64,000 bases of DNA from Phytophthora colocasiae (taxonomy: Eukaryota > Oomycota > Peronosporomycetes > Peronosporales > Peronosporaceae). The stretch spans positions 62,001 through 126,000 of the forward strand of contig JAGKQI010000048.1 in the NCBI GenBank assembly GCA_018806915.1, given 5' to 3'. The position numbers and the translations under genes were made by a program. Within the stretch, counting starts at the first letter, position 1. Each line of letters opens with the position of its first letter. Under the pieces are notes generated by a model, which saw only the letters and a program-made list of their open reading frames with translations, was not told where the DNA came from and made no database searches. Positions 19,331 to 30,428 of this stretch are shown here, one piece after another.

Positions 19331-19631
19331 ATTCGCTAGGTTAGAGTGAAACTGGGGTTGAAACATGAATTTTATGTGGGACACATATAAGTGAAATTTG
19401 GCAAAATATATTTCGCGAATGACATTTGTATACCATATTGTCAAATTTGCAGGCTTCACTTGTACCGTGCCGGCTCTGATCATTTTCCCAACTTCAATGG
19501 AGGATTGTGTATCAAACTGGAGAGATTAAGTTATCCATCTCGCTGGAAAGCAAGTAGTGAAATTCGGCCGTTCAAACAGTAGTTTGAGCTCGATCTTCTA
19601 CTGGGCCCTTTTATACTGGTATCGTACCGGT

Positions 19632-22600
19632 TTAACCCCTTGAACCCGAGAGCCTGGACCTTACAAGATAAGGATGATTTCTTAACGTGGACCATACAAG
19701 TTAGCAAATATTAATCTTGCTTTTAGTATTGCCTTTACAAATTTTAAGTCGTGTAGGGATAGGTGATGTATCCTTGCTTCCCGACGCTCAACATAGACAG
19801 CCTTTTAGAAAGTCCAACTGCAGATCACACTGGCATTTTGCATATGCTGTTTTGAAGACGGCCGCCTTCCGCCAGTTAAGTTTGTGTCTCACTTTAAGAT
19901 TCCCCCCCTCAGTCGCAGAACCCCACGCTGCTTCTGAAAATGGCATTCCAAGCTCGCTGGCGCGAACTAAAGAAGGCTGGATGGACCTCGAAACGACCCA
20001 CTGGTCTTTCTGTTAACTTCACCTATCTCAAGCCTGGCAAGACCATCAAGGACGTCAAAGGAGAGGATGTATTCGTGGGTGAGGAAGCCCTGATGAAGTA
20101 CTTGGACAAGATCGACCTTGGTAAGTCTGCATGCTGTATTTGATGGTTGTTGGCGATACCTAATCTATTATCAGATGCGCTTAGGGCGAAGAAGCAAGCG
20201 AGGCGTGACGGATCGGCCAACGCTGCACGACGTCGGAAAGCTGCAAAAGCTGCGAGTATAGCCATTCCTGACACAGCAGAATGTATGTATATTGTGTGTT
20301 GGACGAATCCAACCTACTTTGTGCTAATTGTGTGTGTTTCAGCTTCCCGTGTTCACGCACCTGGTGGAAGGTCGGTAGATCACTCACCTGACAGTGGCCT
20401 CTCACGACAGGTACAGGCTTCACCTTCCGTATCGATCTTGGGACCGGAATCAAGCCCAAGACCAAGCGTGCCATGGACTCCGGAAGCCCTCCAACCCGTT
20501 TCTCCGACACGACGTACTCACCGGGTAGCAACGGCGACCACTCCGACAGCAGCATTGGAGGTATTTCTCAATTGGTTATCTTGTATGGTCCAAATTATGC
20601 ATGTCTAATAATGTATCTGGTTTTGTATCGTGTATTAGACTCGACAATCAGTCCCCGAAACCTCGATCCTGATTTTGAGGAAGCACATGACAGCAGCGGT
20701 TCATCGAGCGACTCCGAAGATGAAAATCAGTCGGACACCAATGCGTTACAACCCAGTGCTGACGATGAGTCAAAGGAAGATTCACAAATCAATGAACAAT
20801 CAACTGAAGGTTGGTCAAACTGGTATGTACATGTTATGATTAGTGTTAACGTGTATCTCGGATTTATGTTGTATCTACAGACGTGAATCACATTGCAGCC
20901 AACGATGATCCAAGGAGTGTGCGCTGTTGGAATCGGACGCAGAGAACGATGATGGAGACGACAAGGACCAACCTGGTGACGCCACAAACGCTGGGGAGGT
21001 GCAACTGCCCATTCCTCCGGAAATGCGATTTGATGACCGGCTGCTGTCTTCTCTTGGTGGGACGGAGAGCATTGCGTCGGGCATAGTGCCAGGAAATTTC
21101 CTGAAAGAGATGGGCGTGAATGGCTGGTCTGAGTTGGCATCGCACACGCCGTAACGACTACCTGCAGGAGCCGTATCAGCCTCGGTCGGCTGGTTCAATG
21201 CACGAACTACCCACACCTGTACAGCGGCCACTCCGGGGCCAACACCGAGGGCTTTAGCCGCTGCTTCAACTCCATCCGGAACTCTGTTCTATTTCTTACA
21301 GCCTCAGCTGTGGAAAACATCGCTGCTGAGTCCACCGACTACTTTATGGCGAGTATTGACGAGCGTGTCCGAAGGGCAGCACGCAAAACAAGTCGCACGA
21401 GCGTAAGCACCGAGAATATAAGGCGAAGTCGCGAGAAGCCATTCGCGAGAACGTGTTGAAGGCACCAGCTATCGAAGCAAGAGGCTGTGTGTATTCATCG
21501 GCCTGTTGCAGCTCGCTCTATAGCGCCAAACAAGGAAAAGCTTGCGAATCATTGGAAAACGAAGGAAGAAGGCGCCATACCCCGTGGCTGTTTTGGTCGC
21601 TTCATGACGCGCGATCGGTTCATGCATATCTCCAGAAACCTGCATTTTAGCCCGAATGATGACCCAGCGGCGAAGAAGGACCGCGCTTGGAAGCTGCGCC
21701 CAGTTATTGACGCTCTACAAGAGCGGTTTGCTGCGGGCTTCACTCCACCTGCCATCATGGCGTTCGACGAGGCGATGCTGCCGTCACGCTCTTCGTTCAA
21801 CCGCATGCGCGTGTACATCAAGGACAAGCCCCACAAATGGGGCACTAAGTTGTTTATGTTGTGCTGCTCAACTACGGCTTACTGCATTCGGTGCGTATCA
21901 GACGTGTCATCGGACACGTCTATTTTTTTTTTTTTGGTCCACAAGTTTCGTTATCGTGTATGGTCCAAACTAACAGTTTACTATCTTGTATGTTGCAGGT
22001 TTGAAGTGTACTGCGGAAAAAAGGAGAGAGCAGGTCAGACAAACGACGGACCAAAATTCCGGTCCTGCAGCCGTAGCGCGCAATCTACAGCAAGTGTTCG
22101 GTCCAACCGCCCCACCGACTGGAGAGATGAGGCTCGTTGTCATGGATCGCTTCTATTCGTCTGTGCCACTGTCGATGCAGCTGCTGACAATGGGGTTTTA
22201 CGCTATTGGTACGGTGCGGACGGATCGCCAAGGACTGAGTGACAAGCTGATTCCAAAGAAGAAAAAGGGAGACAAGAAGAAGCCACCGAAGATCCCCAAG
22301 AATAGGCCTAAGAACATTGACCGGGGCACTTTCATTGTGGCTGAGTCCTTGCATGTTCCCGCGATGCGAGTCCTGCGGTGGTGGGACACCAGGGCCGTGC
22401 ATTTACTCTGTACCGGTGGAAGTGTGCAGCCAGACCGCGTTGTTCGACGCGACGTGATCTCTGAGAGCAACATGAAGTAAGCTTGCCCCCGTGTCGTCAA
22501 GGATTACCAGACGTACATGGGAGGTGTCGACGTGCATGACCAGCTACGGCTTCAACGGTAAGCGATGATATCTTGTATGTACAAGTTACAGAATTTCTAA

Positions 22601-23760
22601 TCATTTATTATACACTATACAGGTACTCGCTGCAGCTTTGCATCAAGTACAAGAAGTACTACAAGGGACTTTTCCTAGGGCTCGTCGACCTGGCGATTAT
22701 CAACGCCTACATCGTCTTCAATGCAGCTCGTGCAGCTTCGGGTCACCCCAAGATGAGCCACGTGAAATTTCTAAAGGAACTTCATTTAGAGCTCTGTCAG
22801 CTTCGCGATAAAGACTGGGAGATCCTTAGCACTAATACGAGCTTTCAACCGACGCCGTCCAAGGAACCAAATGCGCGTAGCGCCCGTCGTGCTGGCCACA
22901 AGCCCCTACTAAACGACGAATGGCGACCGGGGAACAACAACCAAGGGCGGAAGCGCCGAACAAGGGCATGCAAGGTGTGTTCTCTGCTCAAGGGCACTAG
23001 CAATGCCCGTGGTGGTGATTCATCAACGTACTGTAGTATGTGCAAGCTGCAAACCTTGGCAAAGAAATCTATGGCGCTGCGCGTCTTCTTGTGCGAGAAG
23101 AAGCGCCACATCATAAAGGGAGAGCTTCGTTCGTGCTTCGATATTTGGCACAAATGCTGGAGCAATGGGGCACTGGCACCTGCACCGCAGCAGGGAGGGA
23201 AGAGATCGATCCGTGCTCGGGCTCCGGCGCGGCGCCAAGATATAGTCGGTGCTGAAGATGGAGACGAAAGCGGTGGGAGTGAAAGTGACGATTCCACGGC
23301 AGGTGACTCGCGCTCGTCAAAGCGAGCCCGTCGTGCGCAGCGCGGTGGCGACTGATTGAATAGCTGATAGCAAGCTTTTACATTTATTGTAGTTTGAGTA
23401 TTGCAAAATATCACGCCATTCTGATCGGCTGCAACTGTTTGTGCGGGGCGGAGTTATGCACTTCTTGTTCACGGCTGTGTCCGTAGAGACAGTGTCTTTA
23501 TCACATACATGTACTGGTTTTGCGGCACCAAATACATGTTATGACTAGTAACGTGTATACCTCACTGCTGAACAACGGACCATACACGTTAGCGAGAGAC
23601 ACCCTCCTCGATGTTTAGGTTTAGCCTGCGTCTATCCACCATACAAGTTATGGAATTATATAGAGGTTTGTAAAGGAATCCTTTCCTGCACATACACGTT
23701 AGATCATCTAGGCCTTATGCTCATTTGGGGTACGGTACTACCTCGGTTTCAAGGGGTTAA
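19632..23760 (+). mobile_element. piggyBac-type transposon
   Basis: The element is flanked by TTAA at 19632-19635 and 23757-23760. Ends begin CCCCTTGAACCCGAG on the left and CCCCTTGAAACCGAG on the right strand-reversed. Subterminal copies of ACCATACAAGTTA / ACCATACACGTTA appear near both ends, and related TTGTATGGTCCAAA stretches lie inside introns. It encodes a degraded piggyBac transposase. The end sequences differ from the TBCE insertion, so it is a different family. Confidence 0.9.
19940..23355 (+). pseudogene. piggyBac transposase, multi-exon, broken
   Basis: Exon 1 (ATG at 19940) encodes ARWRELKKAGWTSKRPTG and YLKPGKTIKDVKGEDVF; a GT-AG intron follows at about 20122-20174. Acidic exons come next, then the DDE_Tnp_1_7 core: SIAPNKEKLANHWKTKEEGA, PPAIMAFDEAMLPSRSS, KPHKWGTKLFML, then VVMDRFYSSVPLSMQLL and DYQTYMGGVDVHDQLRLQR. 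The C-terminus has a Cys-rich CKVCS..C..C region and a basic tail. Breaks include frame changes near 21315 and 21490 and an in-frame TAA at about 22480, just before the conserved VVKDYQTYMGG. Asp residues of the catalytic triad are still readable in AFDEAM and VMDRF. Probably inactive. Confidence 0.8.
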
Positions 23761-23879
23761 ATGCACGTGTGCGAACATATCGGTGGTCGCTGCTCGCCTC
23801 TCCTGAGAGGTGATTTAGATCGAGTAAGCTCTCGATTGGAAGACTTCGCGTCTTCTATCTCCTCGAAAGGATCTGCACT

Positions 23880-24387
23880 GACCAATTTGTGGGGTTATCG
23901 ACGGCACAGTACGGAAAATATGTCGTCCTAGACACAGTACAGAGCAAAAGGCCATGTACAATGGGCACAAGCGATTTCATGCTGTAAAGCTGTAAAGTAT
24001 CAAGCCATAATCACGCCGGATGGTACATGTTTGGTCCTGCTGAGGGACGTGCACATGATCTGAGACTGCTGAAGGATTCGGGTGTCGAAACCATAACCGA
24101 AGAGAATCAGCGTTTTCGTGGGTATCCGCTTTATGGAGACTGTATACGGATAAACAAATGTGTTTGCATCCAAAGTTGGGGCGACCAGAGAGGAGAAGGA
24201 GGTGAACAAGTCGTTGAGTCAAGTGGGGATATCACCGGAGTGGAAAATTGTCCTTTAAAAGAAAGATGACGATCGGAAATGTTCCGGCTAGGGCTACTCT
24301 ATGAGGTGGTTGCAATATTCGCAAACTGTTTGACGATAACAAGGCACCAAAACGTCATTAGCAGCTACTTTGATGTGGCTCCCCCCC
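23880..24387 (+). pseudogene. Harbinger/PIF-type transposase fragment (DDE_Tnp_4)
   Basis: Conserved pieces appear in shifting frames: VIDGTVRKICRP..STEQKA, MYNGHKRFHAVK, YQAIITPDG, FGPAEGRAHDLRLLKDSG, RGYPLYGD and FANCLTITRHQNVISSYFDV. This is the catalytic half of an IS5/Harbinger-type nuclease. One break is an exact 8-bp tandem duplication (GCTGTAAA twice, about 23979-23995) inside the HAVKYQ motif. The last codons run into a C-tract where the next hAT element begins, so that element inserted near the end of this gene. Confidence 0.7.
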
Positions 24388-24551
24388 CAGGGTTGTAAAA
24401 AAAGATTGTTATTAATTGAGCTCCAAGTATTGTAAATTTTTCAATCATAGCGCTGCCTCGTGTTCCGAGCTTCTTGACTACAAGCTGCGGATCCCATTGC
24501 TCTCTATTGTACTCAAGGAATAGACGCGTTTCCAGCGTCGTGGGGTGCATT

Positions 24552-25197
24552 TGTGGTGGAGCGGATCTGCCAAAATCGCGTTGAGGCAGCTCCCGATCGC
24601 CCCTTGTGCCCAGACACCGACTAACAGAGGAGGTCCCCCGATGATCCATGATCTGTGTGTGTGTAGTTCCACCTTGTGTACCCGTCGGTAGGCACGTTAC
24701 GCTCTTCCAGGTGACTTCCGTGTATGTCTTGGAGGGGGAAGAATGTCTTGTGGGACGCAGGTGTGAGGTAGCGTGGAAGTTCTTCACTATACCTCGGGGT
24801 ACTTGATCCCGGTCGTAGGCGAGTTCTCGAGCCTTGATCCGGGTGCCTGGTCCTTGATCCAGGTCTTCCAATAGTCCAATGTTCGGGACCCGGTCCCTTC
24901 CTTTCCGTTGCTTACCGCTTCCTTTAGCGGGGGTCTTGAGGGGGTGAGATTCGACGGGATCGTCAGGCCAAACAACCAATTCCCTCCGATCCGGGGTTTG
25001 CACTTAAAGGATAGTTCACTAGATAGGGCAAAGCTGGACAATATATTATCCAGTCTTAACCACTATACTAGGTCACGTATCCTTACCTTCCAGACGCTTG
25101 TAGGGCCAGTGTAGTTCCCGGTTCCAGGCGTGGCGAAGGCACTTGAGTGGTTCAGGGCAAATTCGAGTCTGTTTATGGTTATTCCTATGCCTACTAA
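24552..25197 (+). repeat. 5' LTR of the large element, truncated
   Basis: 646 bp matching the first part of the LTR at 38046-39566. Identity ends at CCTATGCCTACTAA, after which the sequence jumps into internal coding DNA, so the rest of this LTR and the leader are deleted. Open frames on its minus strand recur in every LTR copy and are not evidence of a gene. Confidence 0.8.
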
Positions 25198-26576
25198 GGG
25201 TCCAAGCCGAGTTGCTCACCGCCAAAGGTGAAATCGCTTATCTGGAGCACGAGGCGGAGGATCGTGAGGCTGAGTTGGCTCGGGTTCAGCATGCCCAGGG
25301 GGGACCTTCTGCATCTGGTTCGTCCGTTCCCGCCTCGGATGCCGCCGCCGACGCTGCCGCGATCTCCGGTTTGCAACAGGATCTGGCAGACGCCTTGGGA
25401 AGTCTTGAAATTGTCTAACATGACCGGGATCAGCTTTCCGTCAAGCACCGCGCGACGGTCACCCAGCTCGATCGGGCTGTCGCTGATCGGGATCAGGCTC
25501 GCCTCGACCGGAATCAGGCAGTGCCAGATCTCCACCGGATTACAGCTGATCGAGATCGAATCCAAGCCCGTCTGAACTCAGTCACTAAGATCTCCAAACT
25601 GCTCTCGCGGATCGCGACGCAGCTCGTACCGCTCGGGAAACTGCATCTCGGGAGCTAGCCCAGCTTCAGCAACAGAATGTTGCGCTCCGACAGGCCCACC
25701 AAGAGCTGGGTGCCGATTACGCAGAAGCGGAACAGCAACTGCATCACGCTGAGGACTCCTCCGCTCAACTGTCGACGTGGATCTCGGATCGGCGGGTGGC
25801 CCGAGCCGCCAAATAATCGCGCAGTGTCTCCGTTCTCCCGCTGTCCCTCTTCCGATGCGCAAACGTCCAGCTCGGAGTCAATCGGTTCCCCGCGTTCCCG
25901 TTCCATCTACCGGTGGTGTAGCGGGGTCGGCCGAGCCCGTCCCGGTCGCGACCCCGGCCCTCGAGGCGCTGGCCGCAAGTCTCTTGCCGTTGTTGGCCGA
26001 GCAGGCCTCCGGACAAGTTAAAGGGAAGGAGTCCAACACCCCAGCCCCGGATCAGATCCCAATACCAGAGAAACAGGCCGGATCGGATCAACCCGGCGGG
26101 GATACACTCGCCGAGGGGCAAGAGGAGTCCGGCGGCGGGGATCCACCTGCCGAGGAGCAAGGGGAATCCGGCGACGGGGATCCACCTGCCGAGGAGCAAG
26201 GGGAATCCGGCGACGGGGATCCACCTGCCGAGGAGCAGGAGGGGTCCGATGACGGGGATCAACCCGCCGAGGAGCAGGAGGAGTCCGACGACGACCACTT
26301 ATTCGAGCTGCCATCCGAGGACGAGGAAGGATGGCCGCGATGCCAATCCCAAGGGTAAATCTGGGCATTCTGGTGGGGAAGCGGAATCGAAGGACGACGA
26401 CACACTGCGTATGGCCATGCATGTCAATCTCATCCGCTCGGCGTGAATCTGGTCAGGTTCCCCGAGGCAGATCTTCCAGTGACAGTGGATCTGGTCAGGT
26501 TCCCCGAGGCAGACCTTCTGGTGACCGTGGATCCCGGTGACCCCCGGGGGACGAATCTCCCGATGACTCGGGTTCG
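25198..26576 (+). pseudogene. Gag-like coiled-coil protein of the large element, 5' part
   Basis: Reading with several frame changes, the region encodes a long coil rich in Asp/Arg/Gln heptads (AELLTAKGEIAYLEHEAEDR, RAVADRDQARLDRNQAV, EQQLHHAEDSSAQL). An acidic tandem-repeat region and a Ser/Gly/Arg tail (SGQVPRGRSSSDSGSGQVPR) follow. No zinc knuckle or capsid motif was recognised. The coding frame continues across the solo LTR (..DSGSA/SSGSSHGSPPP..) into 28019. It may be the structural protein of the element; this is inference. Confidence 0.5.
26097..26291 (+). repeat. 39-bp coding tandem repeat (GDPPAEEQGESGD)
   Basis: Five consecutive 13-codon units: one GDTLAEGQEESGG, two identical GDPPAEEQGESGD, and two variants ending in SDD. 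The phase is kept at multiples of three, and the array is followed by more acidic sequence (DDDHLFELPSEDEEGW). Confidence 0.85.
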
Positions 26577-26580
26577 GCAT

Positions 26581-28014
26581 TGTGGTGAAGTGGACTCAAA
26601 GATTTTTCGGAAAGGCGATTGCAGCCACGAAGCCCAGAGAGCCGGAGCAAGCGACAGGGGGCGACCTGTGATGCCCAGGTCTGACGCGAATCAGATGATG
26701 ACATGATGGATCCCTTACGGGAACAGGCCCTGGAGACACCCGCGGCGGGTCGCGGGATCCGGAAACAGAAGAAATCGCCGATATGATGGTCCCACGGAAC
26801 CCCAAGCACGAGCCATCCATGTTCGAGAGAGTGAGTGCGGTTAGGATGATCTCCGCCGAAGGATTTCGGCCTCTGGAGCTCAGGTGCGATGACTGTGGAG
26901 CAGTGATCGACGGTGATCAGGTTATGTGGAGGGAGCGACGGGAGGACCGAGGTTGACCTCGTGCGACCAGCGACGACAGGATCCGGAGCGGGTATAACTT
27001 TGGTGTACAGCACGTCCCAACGCCCTGGGCCCCTCTAACAGTGTGATCCAAGATCTCCGGAGACTGGCCAAGCGGGATCACTGGGCGATCACCCCCGGAT
27101 CAAGTACAAGATCGATCCGGGTTAAGCGGAACAGAAGACTCGGCACGAATACCTCTACCGGCGTGATCCTGGTTCTTCGGGCGACGACCAAGTGGGATCA
27201 AGCGACGATCGAACTCCCGGCTAAGTGCGAGATCACATCCCGGTTAAGTACGAGATCAGCTCCCGATTAAGTATGGCATCAGCTCCGGATCAGGGTTAGG
27301 GGAACCAAGTTAGGGATCAGCCATGTAGCCAGTGTCATGTAATCGTAGGATAGTAAATCAGGATGGGATTAGTAGGTATAGGAATAACCATAAACAGACT
27401 CGAATTTACCCTGAACCACTCAAGTGCCTTCGCCACGCCTGGAACCGGGAACTACACTGGCCCTACAAGCGTCTGGAAGGTAAGGATACGTGACCTAGTA
27501 TAGTGGTTAAGACTGGATAATATATTGTCCAGCTTTGCCCTATCTAGTGAACTATCCTTTAAGTGCAAACCCCGGATCGGAGGGAATTGGTTGTTTGGCC
27601 TGACGATCCCGTCGAATCTCACCCCCTCAAGACCCCCGCTAAAGGAAGCGGTAAGCAACGGAAAGGAAGGGACCGGGTCCCGAACATTGGACTATTGGAA
27701 GACCTGGATCAAGGACCAGGCACCCGGATCAAGGCTCGAGAACTCGCCTACGACCGGGATCAAGTACCCCGAGGTATAGTGAAGAACTTCCATGCTACCT
27801 CACACCTGCGTCCCACAAGACATTCTTCCCCCTCCAAGGCATACACGGAAGTCTCCTGGAAGAGCGTAACCCGCCTACCGACGGGTACACAAGGTGGAAC
27901 TACACACACACAGATCATGGATCATCGGGGGACCTCCTCTGTTAGTCGGTGTCTGGGCACAAGGGGCGATCGGGAGCTGCCTCAACGCGATTTTGGCAGA
28001 TCCTCTCCACCACA
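26581..28014 (-). mobile_element. Solo LTR inserted in reverse inside the large element
   Basis: This 1434-bp copy of the same LTR family lies in opposite orientation, with ends TGTGGTGAAG and CTCCACCACA. The target GCAT is duplicated at 26577-26580 and 28015-28018. It matches 38046-39566 along its whole length, well in the first 700 bp and less so later. Its removal joins the gag-like frame cleanly. A solo LTR arises by recombination between the two LTRs of a full copy. Confidence 0.82.
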
Positions 28015-28018
28015 GCAT

Positions 28019-28224
28019 CGTCGGGGTCCTCCCATGGCTCGCCTCCGCCATCACCCCCCCCCCCTGGGCGATTCTCCGCCCCATGGGCTCTAACCTCCTC
28101 TATTCTCGGTCACCTCTTTCATCCCGGGTTACGATCGGTTGCGTAATTTCGCCGCCGGGGACGTTGAGCCCTGGGACCCGCAGGTGATGGGGCAGTATTC
28201 CATTGTGGGTCTGATCGCCAACAC
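28019..28224 (+). pseudogene. Gag-like protein of the large element, middle part
   Basis: The frame continues from 26576 as SSGSSHGSPPPSPPPPG, and another frame gives LRNFAAGDVEPWDPQVMGQY then SIVGLIANT. It is cut after IANT by the Gypsy element and resumes at 37510 with LAKRLLIPTDW. Confidence 0.5.
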
Positions 28225-28543
28225 TGCAGCGGGGCTGCGTAGATGTGCACCGCACAGAGGAAGTTTAGTGGACTCGTAGAGTCCTGCTTGCAAGGCACTA
28301 ACCTCTGGTTCTATACAAGAACCCAGTGATCCACTAAATACGGGACTCACACAATCAGTGTCCCCTATAACAAGGCACTAACACTAATTGTATAAAATGC
28401 AAACTGATTTTTATTTGAATTTATTGCCCTAATCCTAAATGTAACGGATTTAGTATCTAACATACTAAATCCTAATCAAAATGTAATGTGTGGCTCTGAG
28501 CTAACTGCCATCAAATGGCTACATATGTGACGTGTGAGATATA

Positions 28544-30049
28544 CACTCAGCGACAAAACCTTTGGGGACAGTGAGGTTTTAGGCTATATTTTGGCTTCTA
28601 GAAAGAGTTAGGAGGTCCTATTTAGATATGTTTCTGCTGTTGGATAGGCTAATAAGAGACTAGTGATGCTGACCTAGATTTCGGAGAACTACGGGTGGCT
28701 GGCATACAACGGACGGCAAAATGCACCGCGACAAAACTTTGGGACACCATTTTGACTTGATTTCACTATGCAATAAGTAGGGGATTACATCACCTTTTTT
28801 AAGGGCGACCTTGAAACACCTGACTGGCATGCTGTCCATTAGATCGAGTAGCTCCTTCAGTGTCACCGATTCCCATGCAGCCATCACCGCAGCAGTAAAC
28901 TCGGGCACTGAGCTGTACTGCTTTCCGTGACTGTAGACCCTCCGAGCCAGAATAGCCCACACATTCTCAATAGGGTTGAGATCGGGGGAGCGAGCAGGCC
29001 AGTCCAAAAGTTGTACTCCCAGCTCTTTGAAAAAAAGACATGCTTTCTTCCGAGGCATGAATTGAGGCATTGTCCTGCATAAAGACAAAATCGGTGCCGT
29101 AGTTGCGGTGAGCAAACGGGAGCAGATGCTCCGAGATAGTGTAGATGTAGCTCAGCGAGTTTTGGCGGCCCTTCAGCACCACCAACTCGGACTTCCCCTT
29201 GACCCCAAATGCCCCCCACACCATCAGTGACCCTCCCCCGTTTTGGCGACGCTGCAGCGACGCTGAGGGTTCCTCAGGTCTCTCCAGTAGTTCTTGTACC
29301 CGTCGGGGCTGTCTAAGTTGAACTTCTTTTCATCTGAAAAGATGATAAACGGCCATACAGTCTCCTTTTGTGCCGCTGTTGAGAGCTTTTGAGCGAAATC
29401 AAGATGGGCAGCCATGTGCTCCTTCGTAAGCGGTAGTGTACGTTCCATTTTAGAGTAAACAAGGAAGTCTACCCGAGACAAAAGTCTCTGGACCGTACGC
29501 ACAGAGCACGGTAGCTTGTAGTCAGCCTTCAACTCGGCCGCAGAGAACTTGCCGATGGCGGCAGCACGCACGTCCTGACGTATTTGTCTGTCAGTGAGTG
29601 CCGGTGGGCGCCCTCCCTTCCTCTCGCGCTTGCCCTTGGTCTTGATGGCGTAGATGACTCCGTTGGGCGAGCGTTAAAGGCTCTTGGCAATCGCACGGAC
29701 GCTACAGCCAGCTTCACGGAGGCCCTTCATGCGGCCGCGCTCTTCGTCGGTGATGGGGGGGCCCTCGCCCCATACTGAAAGTAGGACAATAAGGCCAGTT
29801 CAAAATCTGCCACTACTAATTGCACAGTGAAATCAAGTCAAAATGGTGTCCCAAAGTTTTGTCGCGGTGCATTTTGCCGTCAGTTGTATGCCAGCCACCC
29901 GTAGTTCTCCGAAATCTAGGTCAGCGTCTCTAGTCTCTTATTAGCCTATCCAACAGCAGAAACATATCTAAATAGGACCTCCTAACTCTTTCTAGAAGCC
30001 AAAATATAGCCTAAAACCTCACTGTCCCCAAAGGTTTTGTCGCTGAGTG
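28544..30049 (-). mobile_element. Tc1-type transposon inside the Gypsy 3' LTR
   Basis: Long terminal inverted repeats of about 230 bp (28544-28774 and 29819-30049) start CACTCAGCGACAAAACC. The TA target is duplicated (28542-28543, 30050-30051). The other LTR of the same Gypsy element has the uninterrupted site GAGATATACAGTG, giving an internal empty-site control. Each repeat holds two related boxes, GCGACAAAACCTTTGGGGAC (outer) and GCGACAAAACTTTGGGAC (inner), about 180 bp apart: an IR/DR layout. Confidence 0.95.
28775..29770 (-). pseudogene. Tc1-type transposase, broken
   Basis: Reading from 29770, the HTH region is TDEERGRMKGLREAGCSVRA, with an in-frame TAA after AIAKSL (about 29674). Then come GGRPPALTDRQIRQD, SVRTVQRLLSRVDFLVY and the catalytic IIFSDEKKFNLDSPDGYKNYW. 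The second Asp lies in FVFMQDNASIHAS and the final acidic residue in RSPDLNPIENVWAILAR. One-base frame changes occur near 29240 (before GGGSLMVWGAFGV) and near 29060. Order and spacing fit DD34E-type Tc1 transposases. As read it is inactive. Confidence 0.8.
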
Positions 30050-30428
30050 TACAGTGTGTCATACACAGATCTGTGACTTGTGCTTTTGGTGCCAACCACA
30101 CTCATATAGCGCCCAGCGCTGCGTAACCCCGCTACACCCTCCCCCACCAAACCGTAGATACGCAGTATCTACAACTGCCGGCATAACTGCCTTGTCGAGG
30201 CCTGTCATCGGCAACATTCCGGTAAAGGGAATCTCTCCACGAGAGTGCGCGTGCGCTGGCTCAACGAGCACATTCTCCCATTCGCCCCAGCGAGCCCACC
30301 GCTCCTCAGGTGCCTCGTGTCCTGGCTTCTCCGCCCCAGCGCCTCTGCGCTTCTCGGGCCCGTCTCCTTTTACGCTCTCCATCGCGGAGTATTTCGCGGC
30401 GTCTCGCCTTCGCTACGAAGCGAAGCTC

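Noticed and set aside
24365..25041. Open frames of up to 212 codons inside the left LTR (repeated at 27525-28093 and 37934-38535)
   Set aside because: They recur only because the LTR recurs, overlap in several phases, and show no domain; treated as LTR sequence.
30054..30428. Upstream extension of the antisense Gypsy ORF
   Set aside because: It begins inside the LTR and its first 125 codons show no protein-like character; the ATG at 30429 is preferred.
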